From Clarireedia homoeocarpa (lineage: Eukaryota; Ascomycota; Leotiomycetes; Helotiales; Rutstroemiaceae), in assembly GCA_001465935.1 (NCBI GenBank), contig LNKV01000056.1, forward strand, positions 62,001 through 126,000: 64,000 nt of DNA, read 5' to 3'. Below are positions 43,134-54,368 of the stretch, piece after piece (position 1 is the stretch's first letter; every line of letters begins with the position of its first letter). The notes below the pieces were generated by a model. That model was not told the DNA's origin and did not search any database. It was given only the letters and a program-made list of their open reading frames with translations. The position numbers and the translations under genes were made by a program.

Positions 43134-44520
43134 TCAGTCGACCAACCTCCCCAGCCCCACCCCATCAAACAAAGGCAAACAAAAACTCTCGACCCTCTTC
43201 TCCCCCACAAGCCGCTCATTAAACTCCTTCAACGCGTTCAAATCGCCCTCCTTCCACGTCGGCTCTCCATTTCGCATCGCCCAGGGGTTCGCCGCGCTGG
43301 AATCCGCTACAAGGCCCCGACGCAGAACGTTATCTGCAACGATGAGGCCGCCGGGACGGAGGAGGCGCGGTTGAGAGCCGGGGTAGTTGGTGGCGGAGGA
43401 GGGAATGTCGATGGGGAAGGAGTTGGGCGGGGAGAGGGACAGGATTAGAGAGAGGTAGGCGGGGTAAGAGGTTTTGTCGGCGTCGATGAATATGAGGTCG
43501 AAGGGTTGGCGGAGGGTGTGGATTAGGGTTTTGATACTGAGGGGGGCAAGGATTGTGAGGTTTTTATTCGGGGAGGGGATGGGGAAGAGCGGGACATACG
43601 ATTCTTGAGCATCGCCGACGAAGATCTCGACGTTGTTTATGTTGTTTTTCGCGAAGGCTTCTTGCGCGAGTTGGGCGTATTCGGGGGAGAATTCAAGACC
43701 GGTTACGTGCCCGTCGGGGCCGACCGCTGAAGCCCACTTGACAAGGGTGTTAGAATGAGTAGGAGTTGAGGCGAAGAGGTAGAAAGGTGGAAAGGTGGAA
43801 AGGTGGAAAGGTGGAAAGGTGGAAAGGTGGAAAGGTGGAAAGGTGGAAAGAATAATGAGAAGAAGAAAGGAATAATAAGATGAGAAAGGAGGAACAATGA
43901 GAGGGGCAAGAGGAATAGGAGAGCCTACGCCCATGGTTGAATACCCAATGAAAGTACCAATTTCGAGGACTAAGACCTTGGTCAGTATTGTTTAGTCTTA
44001 AAATATATATGAGGAGAGGTGGAAACATGAGAAATAAAGATGTATTGCGGGATTGAAGCTTCTTGGCCAACAAGAATAGATCACCAGACAAAGTAAAAGA
44101 TATTTGTCGGGTAGAAAAGCCCAGATCGACAACCTCCCTACTCCGAGTCCCAACCTCCTACAGGTCGGTCATTCGTTCATAAGTTCACTATAGTTTTTCT
44201 CGCATGGCAATATAGACTTATTGAGGGCCATTGCAAGAAATCCAACACATATCCCCATCTCCGCAGCCAAACATCAAACTCAAAATCACAACAAAAACAA
44301 GAAGACACACACCTCTCTTGGCACCCATAACCTTAGCCATGAATATCTGAAACTGCGCTTGCATATTCGATATCATATAATTGGCCATCTTATGCTTCCC
44401 TCCTTCAGCATGATAATCTACAATGTGCTGTGGTAAGGGGGTCGAATGCGCGTATGCGTAATCGTTGACTTTTTGAGCGATTTCTTCGTTGGGATAGAGG
44501 ACGGCGTCGTTGGAGAACAT
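43134..44520 (-). CDS. Class I O-methyltransferase (caffeoyl-CoA OMT-like)
   Basis: Three exons in order of transcription: 44520-44313, 43969-43929, 43736-43134; 283 residues. Metal- and SAM-dependent O-methyltransferase of the caffeoyl-CoA/catechol type. The spliced chain gives FMAKVMGAKRVLEIGTFIGY, motif I (EIGTFIGYS), followed by WASAVGPDGHVTGLEFSPEY with the acidic ribose ligand. The metal-binding Asp lies in FDLIFIDADKTSYPAYL and the second ligand in LLRPGGLIVADNVLRRG. It ends LPLFDGVGLGRLVD. Exon 2 codes only 14 residues. Intron 2 (192 bp) is a multiple of three, has no stop in frame and contains an 8-bp minisatellite; reading through it inserts a hydrophobic FPPFHLST-type repeat inside the fold, so removal is expected. 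Intron 1 is 343 bp. Substrate unknown. Divergent from ISN1. Confidence 0.88.
43786..43849. repeat. 8-bp minisatellite ggtggaaa x 8, in OMT intron 2
   Basis: Eight perfect tandem copies within the second intron of the O-methyltransferase gene. A copy-number change by one or two would alter the intron's length modulo 3. Confidence 0.9.
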
Positions 44521-45281
44521 TTTGATTGCTGGGGTTGTGGATGTGGTATGAGTGTGTACAGATGAAGAAGTATGAGATGATAGCTGTAAATAAGGGAATT
44601 GTCTGGAGTTTCCTGGTGAGTATTGTATTATATATGGCAAGAAACCACTGAGACTCAAGAACTGAGTACAGGAGAGCAAGATCTGATAAGCAAGGCGCTC
44701 CTACTTTGGCCCTCGAGATAACGAATATACGTAATTCGCGGGGAGTAGAACTATGAAGTGCGGGGCAGTCGAATCACCTGCCTGCTCATACAGTAGTTAC
44801 CATGAAGGCAGGATTGCTCGACCAATAGGAGTAGTGATTTCTTGCAACGACCAGAACAGATCTCGGAATCTCGAATCCCTTTCAGACCGGGAGACAGGAA
44901 ACAAGGATAGCGATCTGGCTTCATGGAATAGAATCTGATTGGTGGTTGGAGAGTAGAAGCTCGTCGGTGAAGTACAAAGTGTACAATAGTAGACCGCTGA
45001 GACCGCCTGCTGGTGGGTGGTATGTATGTAACCTTAAGCGATTGCCCTGCGCTGTCGCGCGACTACATACGACGCTAATGCCTCCTTCTAACCAACCAAC
45101 CGAAAAAGGAGGGAGAACAAGTAACAACATATTGACTTTCTTTCCTTCTTTCCTCCCTTTCCTCCCTTCCCTCCTTTCTTCACTCCTTTCTTTATGAGCC
45201 TCTCTTCTTTTCTGTTGTTATTAGATATCATTTCATTCGCTTCTTACAACAACTTTGTCGATTAACAAGAAATTCAACAAA
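44521..45281. other. Divergent promoter region, O-methyltransferase / ISN1
   Basis: 761 bp of bidirectional upstream sequence. A CT-rich tract (tttccttctttcctccc type, about 45140-45190) lies close to the ISN1 start, as in many fungal promoters. Confidence 0.55.
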
Positions 45282-47239
45282 ATGACTACCAGGTAATTAA
45301 TTGTTTACTCGAAACACTCCCTGTATACCGCTTGATGCTCACCGTTCTGATATAGATATCGAGTTGAATGTATGTTTTGTATTCCATCTCCTTAACAACA
45401 TTCAGAGATTAATTGTTTCCAGATGCTCTCAAAACTCATCGTCGAGATCAGTTCATAGGTATAGTCCATAAGATCCCTTTTATTTCAATTTGTTGTCTTT
45501 TTTGGGGGGGGGGGGGGGGGCTGCTTGCTCCTCCACATGTGTTCTTACCTCCTGATACCATGAAAAGTTGCAACTCCATTTCAGACAGCAACACCAATAC
45601 CCGCGAGAAATTATAACTGACGAATAAATAACCACAGAATGGATCAAAGGTTTACTAGCAGTACCTTTCGTCTTACATTCCCAACCAACCGGCGTCTTCG
45701 AATCCAGAAATGGCTCAGTCGGTGACATGGCAGAAATTGCCCATCGCCGCTATGTAGAGATCATGCAGGATGTTGAAGACATGATTGATGACCACAGTAA
45801 GCACGCATACAATACTCACCCGGCATTCCACATTCTCTCCTTCTATTGTAAACCCCGCTAACCGTCAGACAGTTGCTCATCAAAAAGTCGGTCTTGGCGG
45901 TCAATCCAAGCTAAAGTTGCTAGTCCCCAGTATTGGGACGTTCTTCACGCGTCTTCCGCTTGCGGATGCGTTTAGGTATCAGGATAAGAAGAGATTCATT
46001 TCGTCGAGGAGATTTGTTCCGCCTTCTTTTAATGATATTAGATTGATTCTTAATACGGCTCAGCTTATGGGCGTTACTGCTGCGGGTCCGGTGGATTTGG
46101 CTACGTTTGATGGTGATGTTACTCTGTGAGTCTTGCTTTTTTTTCCCCCCCTTCCCCTTTTCCACTCAATCTGGAAAAGAACCGTAATAAGCTGATACAT
46201 CTTCAGATATGACGATGGCAAAAGCCTCGAGCCTACAAACCCCGTGATTGAGAGGATAATCAGTAAAAAATGAATCCCCCAAATTCAAACACAAACCAAA
46301 ATTACTTACAATGCCACAGATCTCATGAGCCACGGTACTAAAATTGGTATTGTCACCGCAGCCGGATATACCGAAGCTGAAAAGTACTACGGAAGATTAC
46401 ATGGTCTTCTTGAAGCTATCAAGGATTCTACTATTCTTACTCCCGAGCAGAAACTCAATCTTATCATAATGGGTAAATCACCTTTACCATTGTCAACAAC
46501 ATTCCTAACACCCTCATCCCCACTCAATCCCCCAACTCCACAGTCCGCTCTCCCCCTAACTCCCCCCGACTCCCCCTCCCTCAAACCACAATCCCCTCAC
46601 CCAACAGCTCCTAACACCCCCGACACCCTAGGCGGCGAATCCAACTTCCTCTTCACATACTCCCCCGACTCCCCCCACCTGCTCACCCACCTCCCCCGCC
46701 GCACCTGGATCCTCCCCAGCATGTCAACCTGGACCCAACCAAGCATAACCGCTCTCCTCGACCTCGCCGAGTCCTCTCTCCGCGAATGCGTCACCCTCCT
46801 CCAACTCCCCGCCCTGATCCTCCGCAAAGAGCGCGCCGTCGGAATCATCCCCTCCTCCCCAGACCCGCTCTACAAATTCCCCCGCGAATCCCTCGAAGAA
46901 ACGGTTCTCGTCGTGCAGAAAAAACTCGAAATGTCGGATGTCGGTCGCGCGCTGCCGTTTTGCGCCTTCAATGGCGGGAATGATGTGTTTGTCGATATAG
47001 GCGATAAGAGCTGGGGAGTGTTGGTGTGTCAAAAGTATTTTGGGAGGGAACGCGGCGAGGATATCAAGGGAGAGCGGACCTTGCATGTGGGAGATCAGTT
47101 TTTGAGTGCGGGGAGTAATGATTTTAAGGCGCGAGTGGTGGGGACCACGGCGTGGATTGCGAGTCCGAGTGAGACGGTGGAGTTGTTGGATGAGTTGGGG
47201 GAGCTGGTTAGGGTGAAGAAGGAGGAGGTGGTGGCGTAA
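45282..47239 (+). CDS. ISN1: IMP-specific 5'-nucleotidase Isn1
   Basis: Eight exons: 45282-45292, 45356-45369, 45423-45458, 45638-45796, 45873-46125, 46207-46262, 46320-46472, 46632-47239; 429 residues. Isn1 dephosphorylates IMP to inosine in the cytosol (HAD superfamily). The first three tiny exons join to MTTRYRVEYALKTHRRDQFI, a strong match to the family start. Then EWIKGLLAVPFVLHSQPTGV, DVEDMIDDHIAHQKVG, LVPSIGTFFTRLPL and KRFISSRRFVPPSFNDIRLI. The HAD nucleophile motif is TFDGDVTLYDDG, motif II-like GIVTAAGYTEA, and the C-terminal acidic motif is FCAFNGGNDVFVDIGDKSWG. Intron 7 (46473-46631, 159 bp) lacks stops and is a multiple of three; splicing gives the expected IIMGGESNFLF, so I treat it as intron. 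Intron 3 holds a 17-base poly-G run. Confidence 0.92.
45504..45520. repeat. Poly-G run of 17 in ISN1 intron 3
   Basis: Uninterrupted G tract within the third intron of ISN1. Could fold into G-quadruplexes in DNA or pre-mRNA, and its length may be assembly-sensitive. Confidence 0.85.
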
Positions 47240-47567
47240 GGGGGGAGAGAGGAGGAAGGAGGCATGAGGAGTTTCGGGGTTCGTATTAAGTTATGGCTAT
47301 TCCTGGTAGCATTGACATGATCATGAGCATGAGCGTTGGGACAATGAATGAAACGTTTTTGCAATTTCTGCACCGAGAAAGATTGGAGTTTCCGTGTCCA
47401 ACTTGAGATTTATCTCAAAATCACATCCCACGATTCAATCCTCATGTTTCAATTTTTACCTTAATTGACCCTAGTTATTTCCTGTCCTTGCATTGTATCT
47501 ATCCACCGCCCTCCATTGTACCCCACCGCCCCTCATCATCTCATCTCACCTCACCACCAACTCCAAT
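47240..47567. other. Convergent intergenic region, ISN1 / phosphofructokinase
   Basis: 328 bp between facing 3' ends. No further feature seen. Confidence 0.6.
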
Positions 47568-50054
47568 TCAAATCAAACCCCTCTTAGCATCCTTCGCCTT
47601 CCAACCCATCAACGGCGGCTCCGGCCTCGGGACATCGGGCCTCCCAGTCAGAATATCCACAATATGCTTCAAATCCATCCAGAACTCATCCTTCGGTCTC
47701 CTATTCGGCCAATCCGTCTCATTCTCCTCCACCTCCTCCATAGCCGAAAACACTACCTGTGCGCCCTTAATTCCAATGACCGTCGAGCTCTGAGGATCCT
47801 CCTTAATCTTCTTATCCGAGCGATCTTCGTAGCGTTCCAGATGCTCAATACATTTGATCGCCAACCGAACAGCCCTGGTACGGTCCATAGGAGAAGGAGT
47901 GCCACCCTGTTGGACGTGGCCTGGGATGGAGTCTCTGCTTTCGAAGCGATCGCGGGCTTCTTCGCGGATCATGTCAGCGATGAGTTTAGCGTTATAGACT
48001 TTGGATGCTTTTTCGTTGATGAGGATGAGACGGCCGGCGCGAGATTGGCCCGAGTCCCGTTGGAAGATTTCTCGGAGGTGCTTGATGTCTGCGGCGAGCA
48101 TGTCAATGCTGACACCTTCTTCGGGTGTGTAGACGGCGGATGCGCCGACGGCGAGACCGGCGAGTGTGGCGATGTAGCCGGAGCGACCTCCTTGAGTTTC
48201 GATAACGAAGACACGACGACGGGAAGCAGATGCGGATTGCTTGATGGTGTCGCAGTAGCGGACGAGTTCGTTCAGACAGGTATCTGAACCAAGGGAGTAT
48301 TCAGATCCTGGAACGTTGTTGGAGATGGTAGCGGGGAGTAAAGTCATAGGAATACATAGGGAAGAGTATTGTTCTCTAGCTTTGCGGAGTTGAGAAAGAG
48401 CATGGAAACCCTCAAAACCTCCAATGATGAGAAGACCGTCGATTTTGTACTTCTCGAAAAGGGAAGCGATCAACTCCATACCGGATTCGGCTGGAAGTTC
48501 ACGGTTCATACCAATCTCTGAACCACCCTTACTGGCCCAACCGTCAACCTCTAACCAATCAAACTCACGTACAGCTCCCTGGGGTAAATCGCCATGATGA
48601 CGTGCGAATCCGGCGAAACCGTTGTGGATAGCAATTGGGGTATGTCCACGAGTTAAACAGTATGCGACAGCTGCTCGGGTTGCAGCGTTGACACCTCCAG
48701 CTGGAGCACCAACGTGGATAATGGCAATTCTCATGTGCTGCATTTAGTTAGCATTGTACTTTGCAAGTTATTAAAAGTTCTTACCTTCTTATCAGGAAGA
48801 CGCATGGCATCGTTCAGGGTAGTAGCTGTGGTAGTCATGTAGGAATCATAGAAGTCCGAGAATTCCGTATCTCTCAGACTCATAGCTCTGTCGAAATCTC
48901 TGGCTTCAATAGCTTTGGCGACCTCTTTCGTGTCAATGACGGCTTGAATCAAAGGTTTCCTCGTGATCTTATTCTCGTTGATAGCTATGAAAGGTGTCGG
49001 GGTTTGTGGTGTAGCATCGAGGACTGCATTTACAGCCTCAACACCCTGCAAGGTGGAAAGATAACGATCGTAGGCGCATGCAGTACCACCACGTTGGACG
49101 TGACCAAGGGTTGAGATACGTGTGTCTAGACCGAGACCGCCTTCACTCTTGTCCGCCAAAAGATCCTTGATCATCTCCGGGGAGATCTTGTTTCCAGCCT
49201 GATCATGGGCACCTTCGGCGACGATGACGATTGTCTTTCTCTTTCCGAAATTCCTATGCTATGAGAGAGTTAGAGATGAACTCAACATGGCACTCAACCG
49301 ATCATACCTTGCGAACAACCTTACACATCTCCTCCCTCCAGTTATCTGCGCGGGGCTTTTCTGGAATGAAGATAAAATCTGCACCTGTAGCTACACCTGC
49401 CATCAAAGCCAACCAACCACAATGTCTACCCATAACCTCAATAACGAATGCTCGAGAATGAGACGAAGCGGTTTGTTCAATGTAATCAACCATTTCGCAG
49501 ATCTTGCCAAGGGCTGAGAAGCAACCAATCGTAGCGTCTGTTCCAGACATGTCGTTATCAATTGATCCTACCAATCCTACAATATTCAGGTGTTTAAATG
49601 GTGCAACTTGTTCTTCCGAGAGTTCCTTCTTCTCGATCAACTCTTGAATCAAGCCCGGCCATTCCGCTCTGAACTTGTCGGCTCCTGTCAGCGAGCCATC
49701 ACCACCGCAGATGATGAGAGCATCAATTCCGTTCAACACCATGTTTTTGGCAGCTTGTAATCTGCCAGGTCGCTCGTAGAATGCCATACATCTGGCAGTT
49801 CCAATAAGTGTGCCTCCTTCTGATTGCCATCCGCGAACATCCTCCCAACCCATCTTCTTTATCAGCTTCCCGCCTTGAACAAGACCTTCATAACCTTCAT
49901 AAATACAGTATGGTTCGCAGCCTTTGTAGATGGCCATTCGGACGCATGCTCGGACGACACCGTTCATACCGGGGGAATCACCACCGCTGGTCATGATGGC
50001 GATACGTCGTTTCTTCCCATCGAGGGGAGCTGGGGGTTGAGGTCTCGGAGCCAT
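47568..50054 (-). CDS. pfkA: ATP-dependent 6-phosphofructokinase
   Basis: Three exons in order of transcription: 50054-49308, 49258-48785, 48737-47568; 796 residues. Commits fructose 6-phosphate to glycolysis. Eukaryotic-type duplicated enzyme. The catalytic N-terminal half has the ATP motif IAIMTSGGDSPGMNGVVRA, GTARCMAFYERPGR, ICGGDGSLTGADKF, the catalytic aspartates in GLVGSIDNDMSGTDATIG, and the substrate loop VIEVMGRHCGWLAL. Intron 1 joins CKVVRK to HRNFGKRKTIVIVAEGA; the acceptor is 5 bp upstream of another AG, and only the upstream one keeps the frame. The regulatory C-terminal half begins MRIAIIHVGAPAGGVNAATR and includes LLPATISNNVPGSEYSLGSD, the allosteric site region. Length is typical of fungal Pfk. 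A long divergent region separates it from MED17. Confidence 0.96.
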
Positions 50055-50171
50055 GATTTTTTTTCAGGTTGGTGATGCAGCTGGGCGGGATGGAGGGGAA
50101 AGAAAGAAATTTAGTGGTAAGATAGAAAACCGAGGGGAATCAAGAATAAGAATAGGACAATGTGGTATATT

Positions 50172-50227
50172 GTATGTGGTATGTGGTATGTGGTATGTGG
50201 TATGTGGTATGTGGTATGTGGTATGTG
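50172..50227. repeat. 7-bp tandem repeat gtatgtg x 8
   Basis: Eight perfect copies, 118-173 bp upstream of the phosphofructokinase ATG. Alternating purine-pyrimidine in part. Confidence 0.9.
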
Positions 50228-51020
50228 GTATATGGGATACGGAATGAACAAGAATCGAATGAAGTGAATGAGAGTAAGACGGGGAGTTCTTCTTAATCTA
50301 AAGAGCTGAAGTGGTTTTTCTTAGGATGACGCAGGATTGTCGAATTTCTTCTGATGAAGTGGAGGGAGGGTTATGAATCCGTTTTTCCCTTTGGTCGACT
50401 TTTGGTGGGCTGAGACCTTGTCAGGTTTTACGATAAAGCTTCTTGCTGGTTTCTTATCGGAGCGCGGAGTGGGGTTGTCCTTTGGCAGTGGCCAGTTAAT
50501 TGGACCTCGGAGTCCGTGGATGAAATTTAATGCGCACGAGAAGAAAAGAAGAAGGAAAAAGCAAAGGAGGACGGGATGCAGTAGGAGGAATTTCTATGGT
50601 CATTCTCATCAAGCAGTGGCAGGAAGACGTGAAGAATACAAATCGCGTGTAGTGCCGGACTCAATTCGGACGTTCTCCTCTGCTTTTTCCTGCAGTAGGG
50701 TCCACGCGTGACATCACCAGCCAGTGAGCCATGGGCCATGGGCCGTGTACAGCATCTGCGATTGAGGCTGTTGACAACGATGGGACTGGCTGCATCTGAG
50801 ACGCCGAGTACTTTGTAGGATGAGTATCAACACTTGCTCGACTTGTAGCATCAAGTGTGCAATCATCACGTGTGCATGTCGAGGAGCAAACGTGCAAATC
50901 ATCCTTTCTTCTCTAGAGGAGCACGAGGAGTAAGCTGGTAAGGTATCCTAACATTAACCTTTGGCTGACTAGAGCTAAATAGGCAGTGCCGCTGCTTGTC
51001 CACAATTACACGTGCCAGGT

Positions 51021-51084
51021 ACCAGAACACCAGAACACCAGAACACCAGAACACCAGAACACCAGAACACCAAAACACCAGAAC
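51021..51084. repeat. 8-bp tandem repeat accagaac x 8
   Basis: Seven perfect copies and one single-base variant (accaaaac), about 105-170 bp upstream of the MED17 ATG. Confidence 0.9.
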
Positions 51085-51189
51085 GTTGTAGCTAGTAGCT
51101 AGCCATTCGCGAACACCAAGCTAGAAGTCAAAGCACACATCACATGCGACAATTCTTGTGGCCATCGTATCTGAATCCCTCCCTTCACA

Positions 51190-53359
51190 ATGTCTTCTTC
51201 CCCCAATGCCCTCCCCATATCTCTCCGTCCGGCACCTAAATCTACAAACAGTGCCATTCCTCTACCTCTATTAATCTCAAGAATCAACGCCGAGCGTGGT
51301 AGTTTTCGCAACCTTTCCGAGGACAGTCTACGACAAGAAATCGCCGAAGCAGAAGCCGGAGGAAACAAAGAAGTTGAAGAAGAGAGCTCAAGCGATGATG
51401 AAGATGAGGAGGAGGAGAAGGAAGAACCTGATCGTATGAAGGAGCTGTTGACAGCTCGAGATGAAATTCTTGGTCAAATAGAGTAAAAGCAACTTTACTG
51501 GGCTTCACAAGGTCTTCTTGACAGCTAACATCAACCGCTAGACATGCTCACAACTCCGCCATGATTGCGCTCGATTTCGTATCTCTCCTTCTATCGAAAG
51601 ATGCGCCCATACAAGCCGGCGCTTCAATGTCACCAGCGCTTCGAGAAGCCGCCGGAATGGGAACATTAGGTGCAGAAAAGACGCAGGCTTCACGAGTAAC
51701 TGAACAGCAGAAACAAGAGAACAAAAAGATTGCAAGGGGTTGGAAAGCATCCAACCTTAACAAGACCGTGGACTCAATCCTGGCATCTGCAACAAGACTT
51801 GAGAAGGAAATTGATGCGGAAACAAAATATTGGGAGCAGGTTCTTGCGGTTAGTGAAAGTGGATGGGCAGTATGTCGAATGCCCCAGGAGAAGCACACAT
51901 TGGGAGTTCGATTTGGTTTTGCGGAAGGTAAAAGTTATCCCAGGTTAATATTCACACCAGAAACTGACACACCACAGCTGCGCCGGCCTTTAGAAACCGA
52001 AGTCTTGCTGCTCTACGTCGGAATCCGGATGGATCCATATACCTCGATCAAGGAATCATAAGCAAAGAGCCTCAATATCTTCGTGTTCGAATCGAAACCA
52101 ACGGAATCACAACGGGCGAAACCATACTTCCCAAAGCAGTCCCGGAAGGTGCACCAATTCAAGATCTAATCTTCCAAGCACGGAACACAATCTTCGCCGC
52201 CGAACTCTGGCAAGAATTGCACCGAGAAGTGAGAAGTCTCGCATCATATAGAGTCGAGTCACACAGCACGAATGACACAATCACCTGTCCTCTCTCGCCC
52301 ACAAAATACATAATCCTCGACCTACAACCCTTACCTAACGATCCATTCCGGCCCGTCCTCGGCAAGCGACCCGACTCCTACCTCGCAACCGCAGTCCACC
52401 TCATGCTGCACCTCCTCCTCTCTCTCGCCCACCGCCAAAATCACCGCAAACGCACCGCACCCCCTCCACCAATCTCTCACACCCAACGACCAAATCAAGC
52501 ATACCATCTCCTCCGCTCCGTCATCACACGTCTCTCTCACGAATCCTCCATCTCCTCTCTACACTCCCTCCTCTCTCCCCTCTGCACAACTCTCGCTTCC
52601 CCCTCCCATCCGCACCCCTTATCCTACATCATCACACCATCTTCCACTCCCCAATTCTCACACCTTCCCACCCCAGAACGCATTCTCACATCGCTCGTCG
52701 ATCGCCTCGAATCAATCACTACCCTAAATCTTCCTATTCCTAAACTCGAATTGGAAAACCAAACCTCAACCCTCACAATCCAAACCCTCACCTCCCTTCT
52801 CCCCTTCTCCAAGCCCACCTTTCGTCTCTCGCTCACCCCAGCCTCCTCACCACTCGCGACAATTTGCCCTCCACCTCTGTTGCTGGGGGAGTGGATTCAG
52901 GTGAAGGAATATGTTTTTTGGGCGGTGGGGTGTTGGCTGGGGATTTGTTTTGGGGATGTAGAGGGCGGAGATGGTGGAGAAGGGGGAGGAGATGAAGGGT
53001 GGAGACGCACGACGCAGGGGAATGTGCTGAGGAGGGTTTTGGGGGATGCAGAGGGCGGGGGGGTTAAGCAGGTAGTTTTTGAAGTCGGGGAGGCGGAGGC
53101 CGAAGCCGAAGCCGGGAAAGGGGGCAAAGGAAAAGAAAGGGAGACGGGAGTTAAGATCGCAGTGAGGTGGGAATGGACGAGGGGTGTGGACGGGGAGGTG
53201 GGAAGTGGAAGAAGGGGTTTTGGAAAGGGGGAGGGTGTTAAGGAGTGGGTTGTTGGTGGTGGGAATGCAGGTTTGGATGGGAATGGAAATGGAAATGTGG
53301 CAGGGAAGGGCTTTGAGATGATTAGGGAGGTTCTTGAGGAGGCGGGAAGAGCGGGGTGA
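51190..53359 (+). CDS. MED17: Mediator complex subunit 17 (Srb4)
   Basis: Three exons: 51190-51482, 51542-51927, 51978-53359; 686 residues. Med17 is a core subunit of the Mediator head module linking activators to RNA polymerase II. The first intron joins ARDEILGQIE to HAHNSAMIALDFVSLLLSKD, a block typical of fungal Med17, followed by QAGASMSPALREAAGMGTLG. An acidic Ser/Glu segment (residues about 64-80) precedes it. The third exon starts APAFRNRSLAALRRNPDGSI and includes IQDLIFQARNTIFAAELWQE, the conserved head-assembly region. The C-terminus (from about residue 540) contains a Gly/Glu-rich low-complexity stretch (DVEGGDGGEGGGDEGWRR, then VGEAEAEAEAGKGGKGK). Splice phases agree. Divergent from phosphofructokinase. 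Confidence 0.93.
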
Positions 53360-53513
53360 TTTGGAACTGGAGTAGAAAAGAAAGAAAGAAGTAAGGAAGG
53401 AAAAGGGTAATAGATAACTTAGGGTGATGATAGAGACACTAAAAGAATCATCTGTAAATGAATGACTTACTCGTATACATTATTTAACCTAACACGTTTG
53501 TTACTTTTATTTC

Positions 53514-53610
53514 TCTTTTCTTTTCTTTTCTTTTCTTTTCTTTTCTTTTCTTTTCTTTTCTTTTCTTTTCTTTTCTTTTCTTTTCTTTTCTTTTCTTTTC
53601 TTTTCTTTTT
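53514..53610. repeat. (TTTTC)n microsatellite, about 19 copies
   Basis: Near-perfect pentanucleotide array of about 97 bp just downstream of MED17. Confidence 0.92.
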
Positions 53611-54115
53611 CATATAAACAAAAAGGAAATCATTTACTTTTTTTAACTATAACGTAGTTATATATATATTAATATTTCACTCTACTCTACTCTAACTTAG
53701 AGCTTCCTCTTCTTGATTTTCTTACACTATTTCAATTTATTATTTCTTTTTTTTTGTCTATATTATTTATTTATTCAAGTTAGCTAGCTCTGTATGGATT
53801 TATTTATTAAAGCGTCCTTACGAGTGGGTATTCCGACTCTGGTAGACCTTCTCCTATATTGTTTGTACTGTACTGTACTGTGCTGTAGTTGTAGCAAATG
53901 TCTCTCTCTCTCTCTCTCTGCCTAAGCAAGTAAAAAAAAAAGGTGCTTATTGATACATGAATTCTTTTGCTTCCTCTCCTGTTGCTTCTCCTTCTCTAGC
54001 CCTAGTGAATGGCTTAGTGTAGTGTAGTGTAGTGTAGTGTGGTGTGGTGTAAAATCAAGTCCCCCAACTGCACATGATAGGTTGTAATTTGTGGATGTTG
54101 TCGTGATGGCGGGCC

Positions 54116-54137
54116 GGGGGGGGGGGGGGGGGGGGGG
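54116..54137. repeat. Poly-G run of 22
   Basis: Uninterrupted G tract in the presumed 3' UTR/downstream region of the zf-PARP gene. Confidence 0.88.
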
Positions 54138-54368
54138 TGGATTTGTTGAAGATTATGTTGCTATGAAATGAAAGGAATGGAAGAACTGGTTGAATTTTGC
54201 TTGGTTCCAGCTCGCTCGAGTGTGTCCATCTGTCCGCGTCTGGGTGTTGTGCATTTGTGGTACAGGAAAAAAGAAAATTGTGAAAGAAGCAGAGAGCCAG
54301 AGCTGTTGTAGAATTATGTTGTCGAAGCGCGCAAGTCCCTCCATATAAAGTTGAGCCGATTCAGGAGA

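Larger units (their letters stand above)
50055..51189. other. Divergent region, phosphofructokinase / MED17, with two tandem repeats
   Basis: 1.1 kb upstream of both genes. Holds a 7-bp repeat close to the phosphofructokinase start and an 8-bp repeat close to MED17. An open frame at 50373-50711 has no recognisable product. Confidence 0.55.
53360..54368. other. Convergent intergenic region rich in simple repeats
   Basis: 1 kb between facing 3' ends. Contains a TTTTC pentanucleotide array, (CT)n near 53900-53918, gtgta repeats near 54017-54045, and a 22-base poly-G run. No gene supported. Confidence 0.65.

Noticed and set aside
47493..48287. Plus-strand 264-codon frame opposite phosphofructokinase
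   Set aside because: Antisense of strongly conserved coding sequence, with no family signature of its own.
43786..51084. CRISPR-like arrays (8-bp and 7-bp tandem repeats)
   Set aside because: The units are directly adjacent without spacers and the DNA is eukaryotic.
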